Positions 18,202 to 28,402 of a stretch of 33,473 nt of DNA are shown piece by piece. How positions within the stretch are numbered: the stretch's first letter is position 1; the number at the start of each line of letters is the position of its first letter. Source of the stretch: an uncultured Thiotrichales bacterium (lineage in GTDB: Bacteria; Pseudomonadota; Gammaproteobacteria; CAIRSR01); contig CAIRSR010000091.1 in NCBI GenBank assembly GCA_903881315.1, positions 1 to 33,473 of the forward strand, given 5' to 3'. The notes under the pieces are model-generated. The model searched no databases. It worked only from the letters and a program-made list of their open reading frames with translations, and was not told where the DNA came from. Position numbers and translations under genes: made by a program.

Positions 18202-19461
18202 CTAACAACTCGCGTGAGCCTCCGCGTCCAGACGATCCGGCTGCACGACCGATACACCCTTCGCTTTGGTGCCCGGTATCGTAACCTCTCCGCACTCTTC
18301 CAGGATAGCCACGGCAGGCAGCTTCTTGCCCTCTAGGAATTCGAGAAAGGCCCCGCCAGCCGTAGAGACGTAGGACACCTTATCGTAGATATTATACTTC
18401 TGGATAGCCGCGATGGTGTCACCGCCACCAGCCAAGGTAAACGCCGCAGTCTCAGCAATGGCCTCCGCGACAACCCGAGTACCCGCCCCGAATTGCTCGA
18501 TCTCGAACACGCCGACCGGCCCATTCCACACCACCGTACCTGCCGCGCGAATAATATCCGCGACAACCTTTGCGCTATCGGGGCCAATATCGAAGATCAT
18601 ATCGTCATCCGCCACGTCCGCCGCATTTTTTAGGACGGCTGGCTCATTGGCATCAAACTTTTTACCCACCACAACATCCGTAGCAATCGGGATGATGGCA
18701 CCACGCGCCTTCATCTTTTTGATGAGGCTTGCCGCGAGAGGCACCAGATCCTCTTCGCTCAAGGATTTCCCGATATTGCGACCATCCGCCTTCAGGAAGG
18801 TGTTGGCGATACCCCCGCCCACGATCAGCTGATCCACCTTTTCGGACAGCGCCTCTAGCACGGTGAGCTTGGTCGAAACCTTAGAGCCGCCAACAATCGC
18901 CACCATGGGCCGCTTGGGATGCGCAAGCGCCTTTTCTAGGGCAGACAGCTCTTCTGTTAGCAACATACCGGCACAGGCGATCGACGCAAACTTGGCGACA
19001 CCATGGGTGGAGCTTTGCGCACGGTGCGCCGTACCAAAGGCATCCATCACAAAAACGTCGCACAGTGCCGCATACTTCTTTGCGGTTTCATCGACGTTCT
19101 TTTTCTCACCCTTATTGAAGCGTACATTTTCCAGCAGCACCAACTCCCCTTCAGCCACGGTAAAGCCACCTTCCACCCAATCCTTGATGAGCCGCACGGG
19201 ACGCCCAAGTTTAGCTCCAAGATCTTCCGCCACCGGACGTAGCGAGTTTTCTTCGGAATATTCGCCCTCGGTCGGACGACCAAGGTGAGAAGTGACCATT
19301 ACCCTGGCCCCCGCCTTGATGGCATATTCAAAAGTACGCAACGCAGCACGAATCCGCGCATCCGAAGTAACCTTGCCATCTTTTATGGGAACATTGAGGT
19401 CAGCACGGATGAGGACACGCTTGCCACGTAGATCGATATCGGTGATCTTGATGACTGACAT
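18202..19461 (-). CDS. pgk: Phosphoglycerate kinase
   Basis: PGK phosphorylates 3-phosphoglycerate with ATP in the Calvin cycle or makes ATP in glycolysis. Family motifs are [87 protein letters not shown] and the [19 protein letters not shown] end block. The protein has 419 residues, while most bacterial PGKs are about 390. The excess is a C-terminal tail after AVAILEE, of roughly 28 residues, reading [13 protein letters not shown] and then [22 protein letters not shown] lies 6 bases before the ATG. It is cotranscribed with gap upstream and pyk downstream. Confidence 0.96.
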   Translation of the reverse strand: MSVIKITDIDLRGKRVLIRADLNVPIKDGKVTSDARIRAALRTFEYAIKAGARVMVTSHLGRPTEGEYSEENSLRPVAEDLGAKLGRPVRLIKDWVEGGFTVAEGELVLLENVRFNKGEKKNVDETAKKYAALCDVFVMDAFGTAHRAQSSTHGVAKFASIACAGMLLTEELSALEKALAHPKRPMVAIVGGSKVSTKLTVLEALSEKVDQLIVGGGIANTFLKADGRNIGKSLSEEDLVPLAASLIKKMKARGAIIPIATDVVVGKKFDANEPAVLKNAADVADDDMIFDIGPDSAKVVADIIRAAGTVVWNGPVGVFEIEQFGAGTRVVAEAIAETAAFTLAGGGDTIAAIQKYNIYDKVSYVSTAGGAFLEFLEGKKLPAVAILEECGEVTIPGTKAKGVSVVQPDRLDAEAHASC

Positions 19462-19532
19462 GAAAAAATTCCTTCGTCATACCCTCCCCTAGCACCAGGG
19501 GAGGGAAAAGAGGGAGAGCAGTAGCGGATGGA

Positions 19533-20549
19533 TTACTGAGCCGCCATCAACGCGAGGGTAGTATCTAACATACGATTCGAGAAGCCCCACTCGTTGTCGT
19601 ACCAAGACAACACCTTGACCAGGGTGCCATCGATCACACGGGTCTGACTGGCATCGTAGTTAGAGGACGCGGTCGTGTGATTGAAGTCCGACGACACCAG
19701 CGGCTCGTCGTTATACACCAAGACCCCCTTCAACTCATTCTCGGAGGCAGCCTTGAGGATGCTATCGATCTCTTTTTTGGAGGTAGCGCGTGCGGCGGTA
19801 AAGGTGAGGTCAACCACCGACACATTGATGGTGGGCACACGCATAGCAAAGCCGTCAAGCTTGCCATTCAGTTCGGGCAACACCAACCCCACTGCCGAGG
19901 CAGCGCCGGTCTTGGTGGGGATCATGTTCTGGGCTGCAGAACGCGCCCGATACAGATCCTGGTGATAGACATCGGTCAACACCTGATCATTGGTGTAGGA
20001 GTGAATGGTGGTCATAAGACCACGCACCACACCGATGGCATCGTGTAGAGGCTTGACCAAGGGTGCCAAGCAATTGGTGGTGCAGGAAGCGTTGGAGATG
20101 ACCTGATGCTCTGCCCGCAGCACATGATGATTGACACCGTACACTACCGTCGCGTCACATTCATTCTTGTCCGCTGGTGCCGAGATGATCACCTTCTTTG
20201 CGCCCGCCGTGATATGGGGCATGCACTTGGCCTTCGTGCGGAAGATACCCGTGCATTCCATCACCACGTCAACGCCGAGACTACCCCAAGGCAATTTAGT
20301 CGGATCGCGCTCGGAGAAAGAGCGAATCCGGTCGCCATTAACGACCAGGGCATCGCCATCTACTACCACCGTGCCATTAAACTTACCATGCACGGTATCA
20401 TGGCGGGTGAGATGAGCATTGATGTTGGCGTCACCAAGATCGTTAATGGCAACGATCTGAATCTCATTGGTGCGACCAGATTCATACAGCGCACGCAGAA
20501 CATTACGACCGATGCGGCCATAGCCATTGATAGCAACCTTAACAGCCAT
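19533..20549 (-). CDS. gap: Type I glyceraldehyde-3-phosphate dehydrogenase
   Basis: The enzyme interconverts glyceraldehyde-3-phosphate and 1,3-bisphosphoglycerate. From the ATG at 20549 it has 338 residues, starting [16 protein letters not shown], with GGAGA about 9 bases upstream. ATG 20555 and a longer open frame exist but fit the family worse. The active-site motif is [12 protein letters not shown] (Cys156) with His183 in [10 protein letters not shown]. The Asp in AINDLGD (Asp37) sits where NAD-preferring enzymes carry an acidic residue binding the ribose hydroxyls, so NAD preference is inferred. [12 protein letters not shown] closes the C-terminus. It lies between tkt (60 bases) and pgk (71 bases). 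Confidence 0.96.
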   Translation of the reverse strand: MAVKVAINGYGRIGRNVLRALYESGRTNEIQIVAINDLGDANINAHLTRHDTVHGKFNGTVVVDGDALVVNGDRIRSFSERDPTKLPWGSLGVDVVMECTGIFRTKAKCMPHITAGAKKVIISAPADKNECDATVVYGVNHHVLRAEHQVISNASCTTNCLAPLVKPLHDAIGVVRGLMTTIHSYTNDQVLTDVYHQDLYRARSAAQNMIPTKTGAASAVGLVLPELNGKLDGFAMRVPTINVSVVDLTFTAARATSKKEIDSILKAASENELKGVLVYNDEPLVSSDFNHTTASSNYDASQTRVIDGTLVKVLSWYDNEWGFSNRMLDTTLALMAAQ

Positions 20550-20609
20550 TTTCATTCTTCTCCGTAGAGGGTGGTGGTCGGTGATAATCAGCAAAAATCG
20601 TTTTTCTTT

Positions 20610-22607
20610 TTACAACAACCCCAGCACAGCATCGATCACTTTCTCCACTGTGAAGCCAAAGGTCTTGAACAAAATGCCAGCCGGTGCAGACTCACCGAAG
20701 TGGTCAATGCCAATGACGCACCCAGTGGTACCCACATACTTGTACCAACCATCGCGCACGCCCGCTTCTACTGCCACCCGGGCGCTGACCACCGCAGGCA
20801 GCACCGACTCGCGGTAACTGCTCTCTTGTGCATCAAACACAGTGCTTGCCGGCATCGACACCACGCGCACCCGCCGCCCCTGATCAGCAAGTGCCTTCTG
20901 GGCATCCATGGCAAGCTCCACCTCAGAGCCAGTCGCGATCAGGATGGCCTCTGGCGTCCCCGCGCAATCAGAGAGCACATAGCCGCCACGCCGGACATTG
21001 GCCAGAACCTCGGCGCTACGGCTCTGGTGACGCAGGTTTTGACGCGAGAAGATCAAACAACTCGGCCCCTTACGATGCAGGATCGCCTCTTTCCAGGCCA
21101 CCGCCGACTCAACCGCATCACAAGGCCGCCAGACCTGCATCCCGGGGATGAGACGCAAGGTCGCCGTCTGCTCAACCGGCTGGTGGGTCGGGCCATCCTC
21201 ACCAAGACCAATAGAATCGTGGGTATAAACGAAGATGCTCTGCACCTTCATGAGTGCAGCCATGCGCAAAGCATTACGCGCATACTCAGAGAACATCAAG
21301 AAGGTCGCGCCATAGGGAACAAACCCCCCATGCAGAGAGATACCGTTCATGATCGCTGACATGCCAAACTCACGCACGCCGTAGTACAGGTAATTACCAT
21401 CCGCATCGCTACTGCTCACCCCGCGCGATCCACTCCACAACGTAAGATTGGATCCTGCCAGGTCTGCCGAGCCTCCCAGCAATTCCGGCAACAGCGGCCC
21501 AAGGCCGTTCAAGGCATTCTGCGAGGCCTTACGCGAGGCGATAGTCTCGCCTTTTGCAATCACCGCTGCGATAAAGGCATCCGCATCCTCGGCAAAGGTC
21601 TCTGGTAACGCGCCATCCACCACCCGGCGCTCGAATTCCGCAGCGAGGGCCGGATAAGCGGCGCGATAGGCGGCAAAGCGAGTACGCCACTCGTCATCCC
21701 ACTGCTGCCCCTTGCCGCGTGCGTCAAACCCCTGGTAGACCTCTGCTGGGATCTCAAACGGCGGCAGGTGCCAGCCCAGGTTCTCGCGGGTCGCGGCGAT
21801 CTCGGCCTCACCCAGCGGGGCACCATGACAATCGTGGCTACCACAGAGGTTCGGCGAGCCAAACCCGATCACGGTCTTGCAGCAGATCAATGAAGGCTTA
21901 TTATCGACCGCACGCGCCTCTTCAACGGCACGCGCAATGGCCTCTGGGTTGTGACCATCGACGCCCGGCACCACATGCCAACCATAGGACTGGAAGCGAC
22001 CCGGGGTGTCATCGGTGAACCAGCCTTCGACGTGGCCATCAATGGAGATACCATTATCGTCGTAGAACACGATGAGCTTACCAAGACCGAGCGTCCCGGC
22101 CAGCGAACACACCTCGTGGGAGATGCCCTCCATGAGGCAGCCATCGCCAAGGAACACGTAGGTATTGTGATCGACAACCGTGTGCCCTGGCCGATTAAAC
22201 CGACCAGCGAGGATCTTCTCGGCGATGGCCATACCCACGGCGTTGGCGATGCCCTGCCCAAGTGGGCCGGTCGTGGTCTCTACCCCTGGGGTATAGCCGT
22301 ATTCCGGGTGCCCGGGCGTCTTCGAGTGCAACTGTCGGAACGACTTTAGATCGTCCACCGACAGGTCGTAGCCCGCGAGGTGCAGCAGGCTATAGATGAG
22401 CATGGAGCCATGACCGTTTGACAAAATGAACCGATCACGGTTGGCCCACTTCGGATTGGCCGGATTGTGGCGCAAAAAGTCGTTCCAGAGCACCTCAGCA
22501 ATGTCAGCCATACCCATCGGGGCCCCCGGGTGTCCGGATTTGGCCTTCTGGACAGCATCCATAGAAAGGACTCGAATGGCGTTGGCAAGCTCTCTACGCG
22601 ACGGCAT
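20610..22607 (-). CDS. tkt: Transketolase
   Basis: This thiamine-diphosphate enzyme moves two-carbon units between sugar phosphates in the Calvin and pentose phosphate pathways. Its 665 residues are normal for bacterial Tkt. Motifs include [46 protein letters not shown], the ThDP site [12 protein letters not shown] with [10 protein letters not shown], the Pyr-domain RYVxFG-like block [16 protein letters not shown], and [25 protein letters not shown] lies about 8 bases before the ATG. It is the first gene of the minus-strand cluster, so the promoter should lie in 22608-22800. Confidence 0.97.
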   Translation of the reverse strand: MPSRRELANAIRVLSMDAVQKAKSGHPGAPMGMADIAEVLWNDFLRHNPANPKWANRDRFILSNGHGSMLIYSLLHLAGYDLSVDDLKSFRQLHSKTPGHPEYGYTPGVETTTGPLGQGIANAVGMAIAEKILAGRFNRPGHTVVDHNTYVFLGDGCLMEGISHEVCSLAGTLGLGKLIVFYDDNGISIDGHVEGWFTDDTPGRFQSYGWHVVPGVDGHNPEAIARAVEEARAVDNKPSLICCKTVIGFGSPNLCGSHDCHGAPLGEAEIAATRENLGWHLPPFEIPAEVYQGFDARGKGQQWDDEWRTRFAAYRAAYPALAAEFERRVVDGALPETFAEDADAFIAAVIAKGETIASRKASQNALNGLGPLLPELLGGSADLAGSNLTLWSGSRGVSSSDADGNYLYYGVREFGMSAIMNGISLHGGFVPYGATFLMFSEYARNALRMAALMKVQSIFVYTHDSIGLGEDGPTHQPVEQTATLRLIPGMQVWRPCDAVESAVAWKEAILHRKGPSCLIFSRQNLRHQSRSAEVLANVRRGGYVLSDCAGTPEAILIATGSEVELAMDAQKALADQGRRVRVVSMPASTVFDAQESSYRESVLPAVVSARVAVEAGVRDGWYKYVGTTGCVIGIDHFGESAPAGILFKTFGFTVEKVIDAVLGLL

Positions 22608-22687
22608 CTATACAATCTCCCGAATGTTGTTTGTCTGTAACATCCACGGGACAGACATGGACATTGAATACCCTCACATTCTTACCC

Positions 22688-22715
22688 ATTAAACACGTTA
22701 TAGGCAACTGCCCAA
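22688..22715 (-). promoter_or_regulatory. Possible sigma-70-like promoter of the tkt-gap-pgk-pyk-fba cluster
   Basis: Read on the minus strand, TTGGGC (22715-22710) and TTTAAT (22693-22688) are separated by 16 bases, with the -10 about 80 bases upstream of the tkt start. The -10 matches 5 of 6 and the -35 only 3 of 6. A CCAA-C-TTGG mini-palindrome overlaps the -35, which could be a LysR-type (CbbR-like) half-site, but this is speculative. Confidence 0.3.
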
Positions 22716-22804
22716 CTTGGCTATCTTTCTCACTTCTCGCTCGGATTTTCAAAACACAAAATTCCTAACAAAACTTAAACTTCTTCTAGGACAGTATCTT
22801 ATTC

Positions 22805-23074
22805 TTGCTCCTTCGGGCATATAGGGAAAAGGAGATAACCCACTGCCCTCCTCTGTCTCCTCATGAAGAGGTAGGCGTATACCCCGTCAATCACGAGCCC
22901 CTAGGGAAAGTATCTATCCCAGTCCCCCGACAAGGGAATGCTCGCAGCGCCTCCCTTGAAGAGGCATCGCTACCGTATCTGGTAACTATCGAGGAAATAG
23001 GCAAGGAAATGCTTTGCGCAGAGAGACCGTGGCAACGATGGACTATTCTTCAACGATATGCCATATTGGTGTAG
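22805..23074 (+). CDS. Doubtful small hypothetical ORF upstream of the nuclease-like gene
   Basis: The 89-codon frame opens at a TTG and contains only one ATG, near its end (GKEM). The product resembles nothing I recognise. Its second half, KVSIPVPRQGNARS and LPYLVTIEEIGKEML, looks protein-like rather than random. AAGGAGA at 22828-22834 has no suitable start codon behind it. A perfect 7-bp inverted repeat (CAAGGGA 22931-22937 and TCCCTTG 22952-22958) falls inside it. It could be a remnant of a longer gene, a small gene with a rare start, or non-coding. The stretch 22608-22804 shows only the tkt leader. Confidence 0.2.
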   Translation: MLLRAYREKEITHCPPLSPHEEVGVYPVNHEPLGKVSIPVPRQGNARSASLEEASLPYLVTIEEIGKEMLCAERPWQRWTILQRYAILV

Positions 23075-23214
23075 TAACATTCTTGCGCACCATTCACCCC
23101 TGTGAGCGGATTAAGACGCGGCGGTTCCTGCAAATAGCATCGCCATCGCCTCTCATAGAACATCTCGGCTCAATCCATACAGCAGTTTGTATTTCAGAGT
23201 AAGGTGGCACACCC

Positions 23215-23964
23215 ATGTATAGACGGATTATGCCTCGGGTATATGAGCTGGTCGATCTGAGCTTTAGAAACGCCCACCCCAACCCATATTTCTCGGATTG
23301 GGATGAGAAGTTGGCTACTCCGGAAAGTCAGGGAAGAAAAAAAACATGGCTAGCCCGCGAACGATCCTTTCAGCGACTCGACCGTGACGCTTGGCAGGTT
23401 ATAAAAGATGAAGCAAGTCCCTACCTCACTAAGCCGGATGCTAACGGTCGCGGGTATCAACAGTTGATCTCGATCCTAAATCAGACGTGGGCATACGAAT
23501 ACCTCGTTGATCTGGGTTGTTCGCAAGTCACCTTCATTAGAACAGAGAAAGACCAGAAAACCCCAGACCTCAGCGGCGATCTTAATGGGCTCAGGGTTCT
23601 ATGCGAGGTAAAGACACTCGGCATTTCTGATGACGAAACCAACCGCCGGAGTAACAAGTCAGGCGGAAGAACTTCCAATACACTTCCCAACGGTTACTTT
23701 AAGAAATTAGACTCCGCCATAGAACAAGCAAAGACACAGCTTGAGTCGTATGATGGTACAACAAACAGCAGACGCATCGTATTCATTGTTCCTGATTTTG
23801 ACGATTTTCTGGGCGAATACAAGGTCGATTACTTCAAAGAGATTGACCAACACCTCACCAGCCACCCTATTGGTGGCATCGAACTCGCTTTCTACAATCA
23901 CAAAACAGCCTTCCACCATCCTATCTCAATGAGCAGCGCCACTGCCATCAACGAACCTGACTAA
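23215..23964 (+). CDS. Orphan PD-(D/E)XK nuclease-like protein of unknown function
   Basis: The protein has 249 residues and no signal peptide. The stretch KTPDLSGDLNGLRVLCEVKTLG carries the P-D...(x)...E-x-K signature (PD about residue 121; EVK about 136-138), with hydrophobic strands around it as in the PD-(D/E)XK fold. Downstream, KLDSAIEQAKTQLES followed by RRIVFIVPDF fits the helix and strand that usually come next. The N-terminal 90 residues (YELVDLSFRNAHPNP, KTWLARERSFQRLD) are unassigned. AAGGTGG lies 7 bases before the ATG. No methyltransferase, helicase or defence partner is adjacent. The region is AT-richer than its neighbours, suggesting horizontal acquisition. The fold is inferred from motifs; any cleavage activity is unproven. 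Confidence 0.75.
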   Translation: MYRRIMPRVYELVDLSFRNAHPNPYFSDWDEKLATPESQGRKKTWLARERSFQRLDRDAWQVIKDEASPYLTKPDANGRGYQQLISILNQTWAYEYLVDLGCSQVTFIRTEKDQKTPDLSGDLNGLRVLCEVKTLGISDDETNRRSNKSGGRTSNTLPNGYFKKLDSAIEQAKTQLESYDGTTNSRRIVFIVPDFDDFLGEYKVDYFKEIDQHLTSHPIGGIELAFYNHKTAFHHPISMSSATAINEPD

Positions 23965-24072
23965 GGGAGCCGCAGACATAGGAACTCCCTCCTTACCCAA
24001 CATCAGCAAAGCCAGCCCTTCCTCGCCCTAATAATCGTCATCTCCTCTGATTCACATTCCACACTCACCAAT

Positions 24073-26769
24073 CTAATACTCTCCCAAACTCTTCACAGCA
24101 ATCTCATTGGTGTCGTTGGATAACACAGCGCCACGCAGTATCCCTTCTAATGCCTGACGCATCCCGTCACGCCGAACTGATTCATACCGCCGCCAATCGC
24201 TGAGGGCCTTGATAAGGCGTGACGCGACCTGGGGATTAAGCGGATCGATGGCAAGCACCTGCTCGGCGAGAAAGACATATCCCACACCACTCGGGTCATG
24301 AAAATTACTCGGGTTGCTATAGCAAAAGGCACCGATGGTCGCATAGACCTTATTCGGGTTGGTAATCCGAAAGTCGGGGTGGTTGAGTAGACCCTTCACC
24401 GTCTCTAGGGTGCCTGGCAGCCGTGAGGTCGCCTGCAGCGAAAACCACTTATCCAACACAATGGGGTAATGCCGCCAGCGATTGTAGAAATCCGCCAAAG
24501 CCGCTTCACGCTCAACACAATCCGCGTTGACCAGAAACCCAAGCGCTGCCATCGCATCGGTCATATTGGTAGCGGTTTGGAATTGCGTTACGCAAAGGGC
24601 GCGCACCTCATCGTCCGCAAGCTCCATCAAATAACCAAGACAGGCATTCTTGAGGCGTCGCTGCCCAATAGCGCGAGCGTCGTCTGGCTTAACGCCGTTC
24701 GCATTCTCTTGGTACAGCGCGAGAAACGCACTACGCAACACTTGTGCCAAGGATGTTCGTAGGAAACGACGGACGAGGTGGATTGCCGCCGGATCGATTG
24801 GCGCAACATGCTCCGACAGGTAGGCCTCTGAGGGAATAGCCAGCGCCTCGGCCAAGAAACGCGGATCGCGTATTCCCACCCCCACCGAAGATGCACCACT
24901 CGCCTCTTCGAGAAGACGGCCAAACGCACGCACCAACAACGGCGAGACAACGAGCGAACGACCCGCTGCATGATCAGCCAACAACCCTTTGATCAAACGC
25001 AACGCAAGCTGCTGCCCTGCCTCCCACCGGTTGAAGAGATCCCCATCCTCCGCCATCAGGAACGCGAGATCATCATCCGAATGCTCAACATCAAGATACA
25101 CCGGCGCAGAAAATCCCCGCAACAACGACGGCACCGGCGGAGAAGAGACCCCCACAAACTGAAAGACCTCACGCGCTTCCCGCAATTCCAGCACCCGCGT
25201 ACCCAATCCTTCTGGAGAATCTCCGCAAGCCAGACGGGCAGCGACACCAGGCGTCGGGTCAGTCGCTAGGCGTAGCGGCAGTTCCTTACCCGCACTATCC
25301 AGCAAACCCACCGCAAGGGGGATGTGGAAGGGTTCTTTGATCGGCTGCGTGGGCGTTGGCGGACAGCTCTGCTCAACGGTTAGGGTATAGGTCTCTGTGG
25401 GTGCATCATAATTGCCACGACAGCGAATGGTCGGTGTACCCGCCTGGGTATACCAACGCCGGAATTGACTTAAGTCTCGCTCCGAGGCGTCTTCAAGCGC
25501 CCGCACGAAATCATCGGTCGTGACAGCCTCGCCATCGTGGCGGGAAAAATAAAGATCTGTGCCACGACGAAAGTCCTCGGGTTGCAGCAGATTGCACGCC
25601 ATGCGCACAACCTCCGCGCCCTTCTCATAGACCGTCACGGTATAAAAGTTACTGATCTCCATGTACGAATCTGGCCGCACCGGATGCGCCAGCGGGCCCG
25701 CGTCCTCACGAAACTGGGCGGTGCGCAACCGCAGCACATCCTTGATCCGCTTCACCGGACGCGAGGTCATGTCGGCGGTGAATTCCTGGTCGCGAAAAAC
25801 AGTAAATCCCTCTTTTAGGGAAAGCTGAAACCAATCGCGACAGGTGACCCGATTGCCCGACCAGTTGTGGAAGTATTCGTGCGCAATGATAGCCTCGATG
25901 GCCTCATAGTCCTCATCGGTTGCCGTCTCTGGTTGCGCCAACACATAACGCGAGTTAAAGATATTGAGGCCCTTGTTCTCCATCGCGCCCATATTGAAAT
26001 CATCTACCGCCACAACCTGGTACACATCCAGGTCATACTCGCGACCATAGACCTCTTCATCCCAGCGCATCGCCTTTTTGATGGAGGCCATGGCGTGGGC
26101 GCACTGCCCCTGGTTCTGGTGTTGCACGTAGATATGCAGGGCTACCTCTCGCCCCGAAGAGGTGCGGTAGGTGTCGCTCACCCGTGCCAGAGATCCCGCC
26201 ACCAAGGCAAAGAGATACGACGGCTTGGGGAAGGGATCCACCCAGCGGGCATAATGACGCCCATCGGGGAGTTCCCCCACCTCTGCCGGATTACCGTTGG
26301 AGAGCAGCACAGGATAACGCACCCGATCCGCCCTGAGGGTGGTCGTGAACGGTGCCATGACATCAGGACGATCGAGGTAATAGGTGATCCGCCGAAACCC
26401 CTCTGCCTCGCATTGGGTGCAGAGGTTCCCACCAGAGGCATAGAGCCCCTCAAGGGCCGTGTTCTCTTTGGGGCACACCTCGGTTGTCACCTCAAGGGTG
26501 AACGCCTGCGGCACTTGATGGATCGTCAGGGACTCTGGTGCCACCAGATATTCATCGGCGTTCAGCTCGCGCCCGTCCAAGGCGAGACGGTGGAGTCTCA
26601 GCCCTTGGCCATCCAGTACCAAGGGCAATGGCTCGGTAGCGGCACGCCGCAGACGGATGCACGAGCGAACCACGGTCGCGCCGTCGTCTAGGTCGAAGGC
26701 GAGATCCAGCGCATCAACGACATAGACGGGCGGGGTGTAATCACGTAGGTAGGTAGTTTTTCGGTTCAT
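24073..26769 (-). CDS. pepN: Aminopeptidase N (M1 family)
   Basis: This zinc metallopeptidase removes N-terminal residues from peptides in the cytoplasm. From the ATG at 26769 it has 898 residues, against 870 in E. coli PepN. The exopeptidase motif MGAMENKGLNIFNSRY lies near residue 261, and the zinc site HEYFHNW with the distant Glu of LKEGFTVFRDQEF begins near 295. Both positions match E. coli PepN closely. The N-terminal KTTYLRDYTPP is typical. The ATG overlaps the stop of the upstream CYTH-CHAD gene as ATGA, so a TTG two codons earlier is less likely. No clear terminator is seen in 23965-24072. Confidence 0.96.
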   Translation of the reverse strand: MNRKTTYLRDYTPPVYVVDALDLAFDLDDGATVVRSCIRLRRAATEPLPLVLDGQGLRLHRLALDGRELNADEYLVAPESLTIHQVPQAFTLEVTTEVCPKENTALEGLYASGGNLCTQCEAEGFRRITYYLDRPDVMAPFTTTLRADRVRYPVLLSNGNPAEVGELPDGRHYARWVDPFPKPSYLFALVAGSLARVSDTYRTSSGREVALHIYVQHQNQGQCAHAMASIKKAMRWDEEVYGREYDLDVYQVVAVDDFNMGAMENKGLNIFNSRYVLAQPETATDEDYEAIEAIIAHEYFHNWSGNRVTCRDWFQLSLKEGFTVFRDQEFTADMTSRPVKRIKDVLRLRTAQFREDAGPLAHPVRPDSYMEISNFYTVTVYEKGAEVVRMACNLLQPEDFRRGTDLYFSRHDGEAVTTDDFVRALEDASERDLSQFRRWYTQAGTPTIRCRGNYDAPTETYTLTVEQSCPPTPTQPIKEPFHIPLAVGLLDSAGKELPLRLATDPTPGVAARLACGDSPEGLGTRVLELREAREVFQFVGVSSPPVPSLLRGFSAPVYLDVEHSDDDLAFLMAEDGDLFNRWEAGQQLALRLIKGLLADHAAGRSLVVSPLLVRAFGRLLEEASGASSVGVGIRDPRFLAEALAIPSEAYLSEHVAPIDPAAIHLVRRFLRTSLAQVLRSAFLALYQENANGVKPDDARAIGQRRLKNACLGYLMELADDEVRALCVTQFQTATNMTDAMAALGFLVNADCVEREAALADFYNRWRHYPIVLDKWFSLQATSRLPGTLETVKGLLNHPDFRITNPNKVYATIGAFCYSNPSNFHDPSGVGYVFLAEQVLAIDPLNPQVASRLIKALSDWRRYESVRRDGMRQALEGILRGAVLSNDTNEIAVKSLGEY

Positions 26770-28298
26770 TCCCAAAAACGCTGCTGGTTACAGAAGGTGG
26801 CCCACGCACTGTCAAAGTGCGCAAGATGCTGCTCGATCATGGCGGACTTCCAGCCCAACACCAGGTTGGCCGCCGGGTCGTCCGGGGCGACGCCCAAGGT
26901 GGTCAACAGGCCTTGCGCCACGACCGCATCGTTCAGCGTTCCCAGTATATCCTGTAATTGCGTCACGGCACGCAGGTAATCACGCACCATGGCTTCGGGA
27001 TACAGCTCCGCAAAAAACTCGCCTGCATAGCGCAGACGCTTACACAAGATCCGCAGACGATGACGCTCTTCTGCGGACAGCGCAAGAAAGTCATCCCCCC
27101 ACTGCCGAACCCGGGCATGGCGTCGCGCCAACAGGTTGGCCGCAAACCATCGCACCGGACGTTTCAGGTCACGGAGCCGCTTCGGTTCAACCAGAACACG
27201 CCAATCGCAGCGCGTACGCCACACCCCGATACCGAGCAAGAGTCGGGTATAACGGGCCGAGTTCACCGCCGCACGCGCTGTCTGGTAGGCGTGGGACTGC
27301 GCCTCGGCGGCACTACTCAAGAGGCTCGTGAGTGGCGCATTGTCTGGGAAATGGCCCGCCAAGACCTGCAGTGTATCTTCGAGAAAGACATCCCACTCAC
27401 GCGCGAGGGCAAGTTCGCCACTCAACCAACGCACCTCCGCATTGACCACCTCGCTCGCAGCACGCGGTATCACCGAGCGGAACAAGCCGAGACAAGAGCG
27501 CAGACGCCGTGTCGCTACCCGCATCTGGTGTACCCCTTCTGGGCCTTCCCCGTGCAGCACGGCAGGACTGTTCCCATGCAGGTGATCAAGACAGTGCTGG
27601 ACAATCACCTGAAACGCCTCTTCCACGGTATCCGCCGGTTTGAGCTTGCACACCCCAGCCTTGTAGGACAGTGGAGGCAGCGGAGGGGCCAAGAGGGCGT
27701 AGCCACGCGCCGCCTTACTGGTATTTTCGAGGTGTAGCGGCAACACCTCGGCAAAGGCATGTGCGACCTCGTACAGGCGTTGCACCGAACCCGCCTTTAG
27801 CTCTAGCTCGAGTTCACAGATAGGGCTACTGCGTTCGGGCGTTGATACCTGTCCGTAATCCGCCGCCAACTCGACGAGGCTGCCATCTGGGAAGGCCAGC
27901 ATCCAAGAGGTACGCCAGAAGTCCGTGGTAAACAACGGCTGCAAGGCCGCCCGCAACGTCGTATCGGCAAAGACAGACGCAAGTGCTGGTTCCGCATCAC
28001 AGTGGCCAAGGTCTAGCACCGGCTTCGGGATCTGCCATTCCCATTCGTTGCGGGTGTGCATCCCGGCACTGACCGCACCCGCCGTCTTTACGGTCTGGAT
28101 GAAGCGTTTTTTGATCCGCCGTATCCGCAACGCTACCCCCGCTACCGCTAAGCGTTGGTCAGGGGTATCGTAATAACTGTTGGTAAGATGATCCCGCGTA
28201 GCGCGACCTTGGGCATGCAGACGCACTATCGCTAAACGCGCAACCTTTCGCATGGCGCTACGGTCGAGCGCAAGTTTAAGCTCAGTTTCGACTGCCAC
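26766..28298 (-). CDS. ygiF: CYTH-CHAD protein, inorganic triphosphatase YgiF-like
   Basis: The N-terminal CYTH domain (about 1-205) starts MAVETELKLALD, containing the ExExK signature (Glu4, Glu6, Lys8) that binds metal-triphosphate; YYDTPDQRLAVAGVALRIRR and ICELELELKAG are further tunnel strands. The C-terminal CHAD domain (about 225-500) has His/Arg-rich helices, VHQMRVATRRLRSCL and HRLRILCKRLRYAGEFF, that bind polyphosphate in characterised members. E. coli YgiF has the same order and hydrolyses inorganic triphosphate. I prefer the GTG at 28298, which gives 510 residues and an N-terminus matching YgiF, over TTG 28316. It is coupled to pepN by an ATGA overlap. The exact substrate is inferred. 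Confidence 0.9.
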   Translation of the reverse strand: MAVETELKLALDRSAMRKVARLAIVRLHAQGRATRDHLTNSYYDTPDQRLAVAGVALRIRRIKKRFIQTVKTAGAVSAGMHTRNEWEWQIPKPVLDLGHCDAEPALASVFADTTLRAALQPLFTTDFWRTSWMLAFPDGSLVELAADYGQVSTPERSSPICELELELKAGSVQRLYEVAHAFAEVLPLHLENTSKAARGYALLAPPLPPLSYKAGVCKLKPADTVEEAFQVIVQHCLDHLHGNSPAVLHGEGPEGVHQMRVATRRLRSCLGLFRSVIPRAASEVVNAEVRWLSGELALAREWDVFLEDTLQVLAGHFPDNAPLTSLLSSAAEAQSHAYQTARAAVNSARYTRLLLGIGVWRTRCDWRVLVEPKRLRDLKRPVRWFAANLLARRHARVRQWGDDFLALSAEERHRLRILCKRLRYAGEFFAELYPEAMVRDYLRAVTQLQDILGTLNDAVVAQGLLTTLGVAPDDPAANLVLGWKSAMIEQHLAHFDSAWATFCNQQRFWE

Positions 28299-28402
28299 CG
28301 TCGTCCATCCCGTCAAGTAATGTCAGATTCGTTTTATTGCACATAGACAGCACCCAGGGCGACGGGTAACATGAATGAATGCCGCTGTCTACCGGAGAAA
28401 AC

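Noticed and set aside
20571-21359. A 262-codon plus-strand frame opposite tkt
   Set aside because: It lies entirely antisense to a fully conserved transketolase and its product is His/Arg/Pro-rich without any domain.
23965-24072. GGGAG...CTCCC stem after the nuclease-like gene as a terminator
   Set aside because: The stem is only 5 bp with a 15-base loop and no T-tract follows.
25867-26691. A 274-codon plus-strand frame opposite pepN
   Set aside because: Antisense shadow of pepN; no start signal and no recognisable domain.
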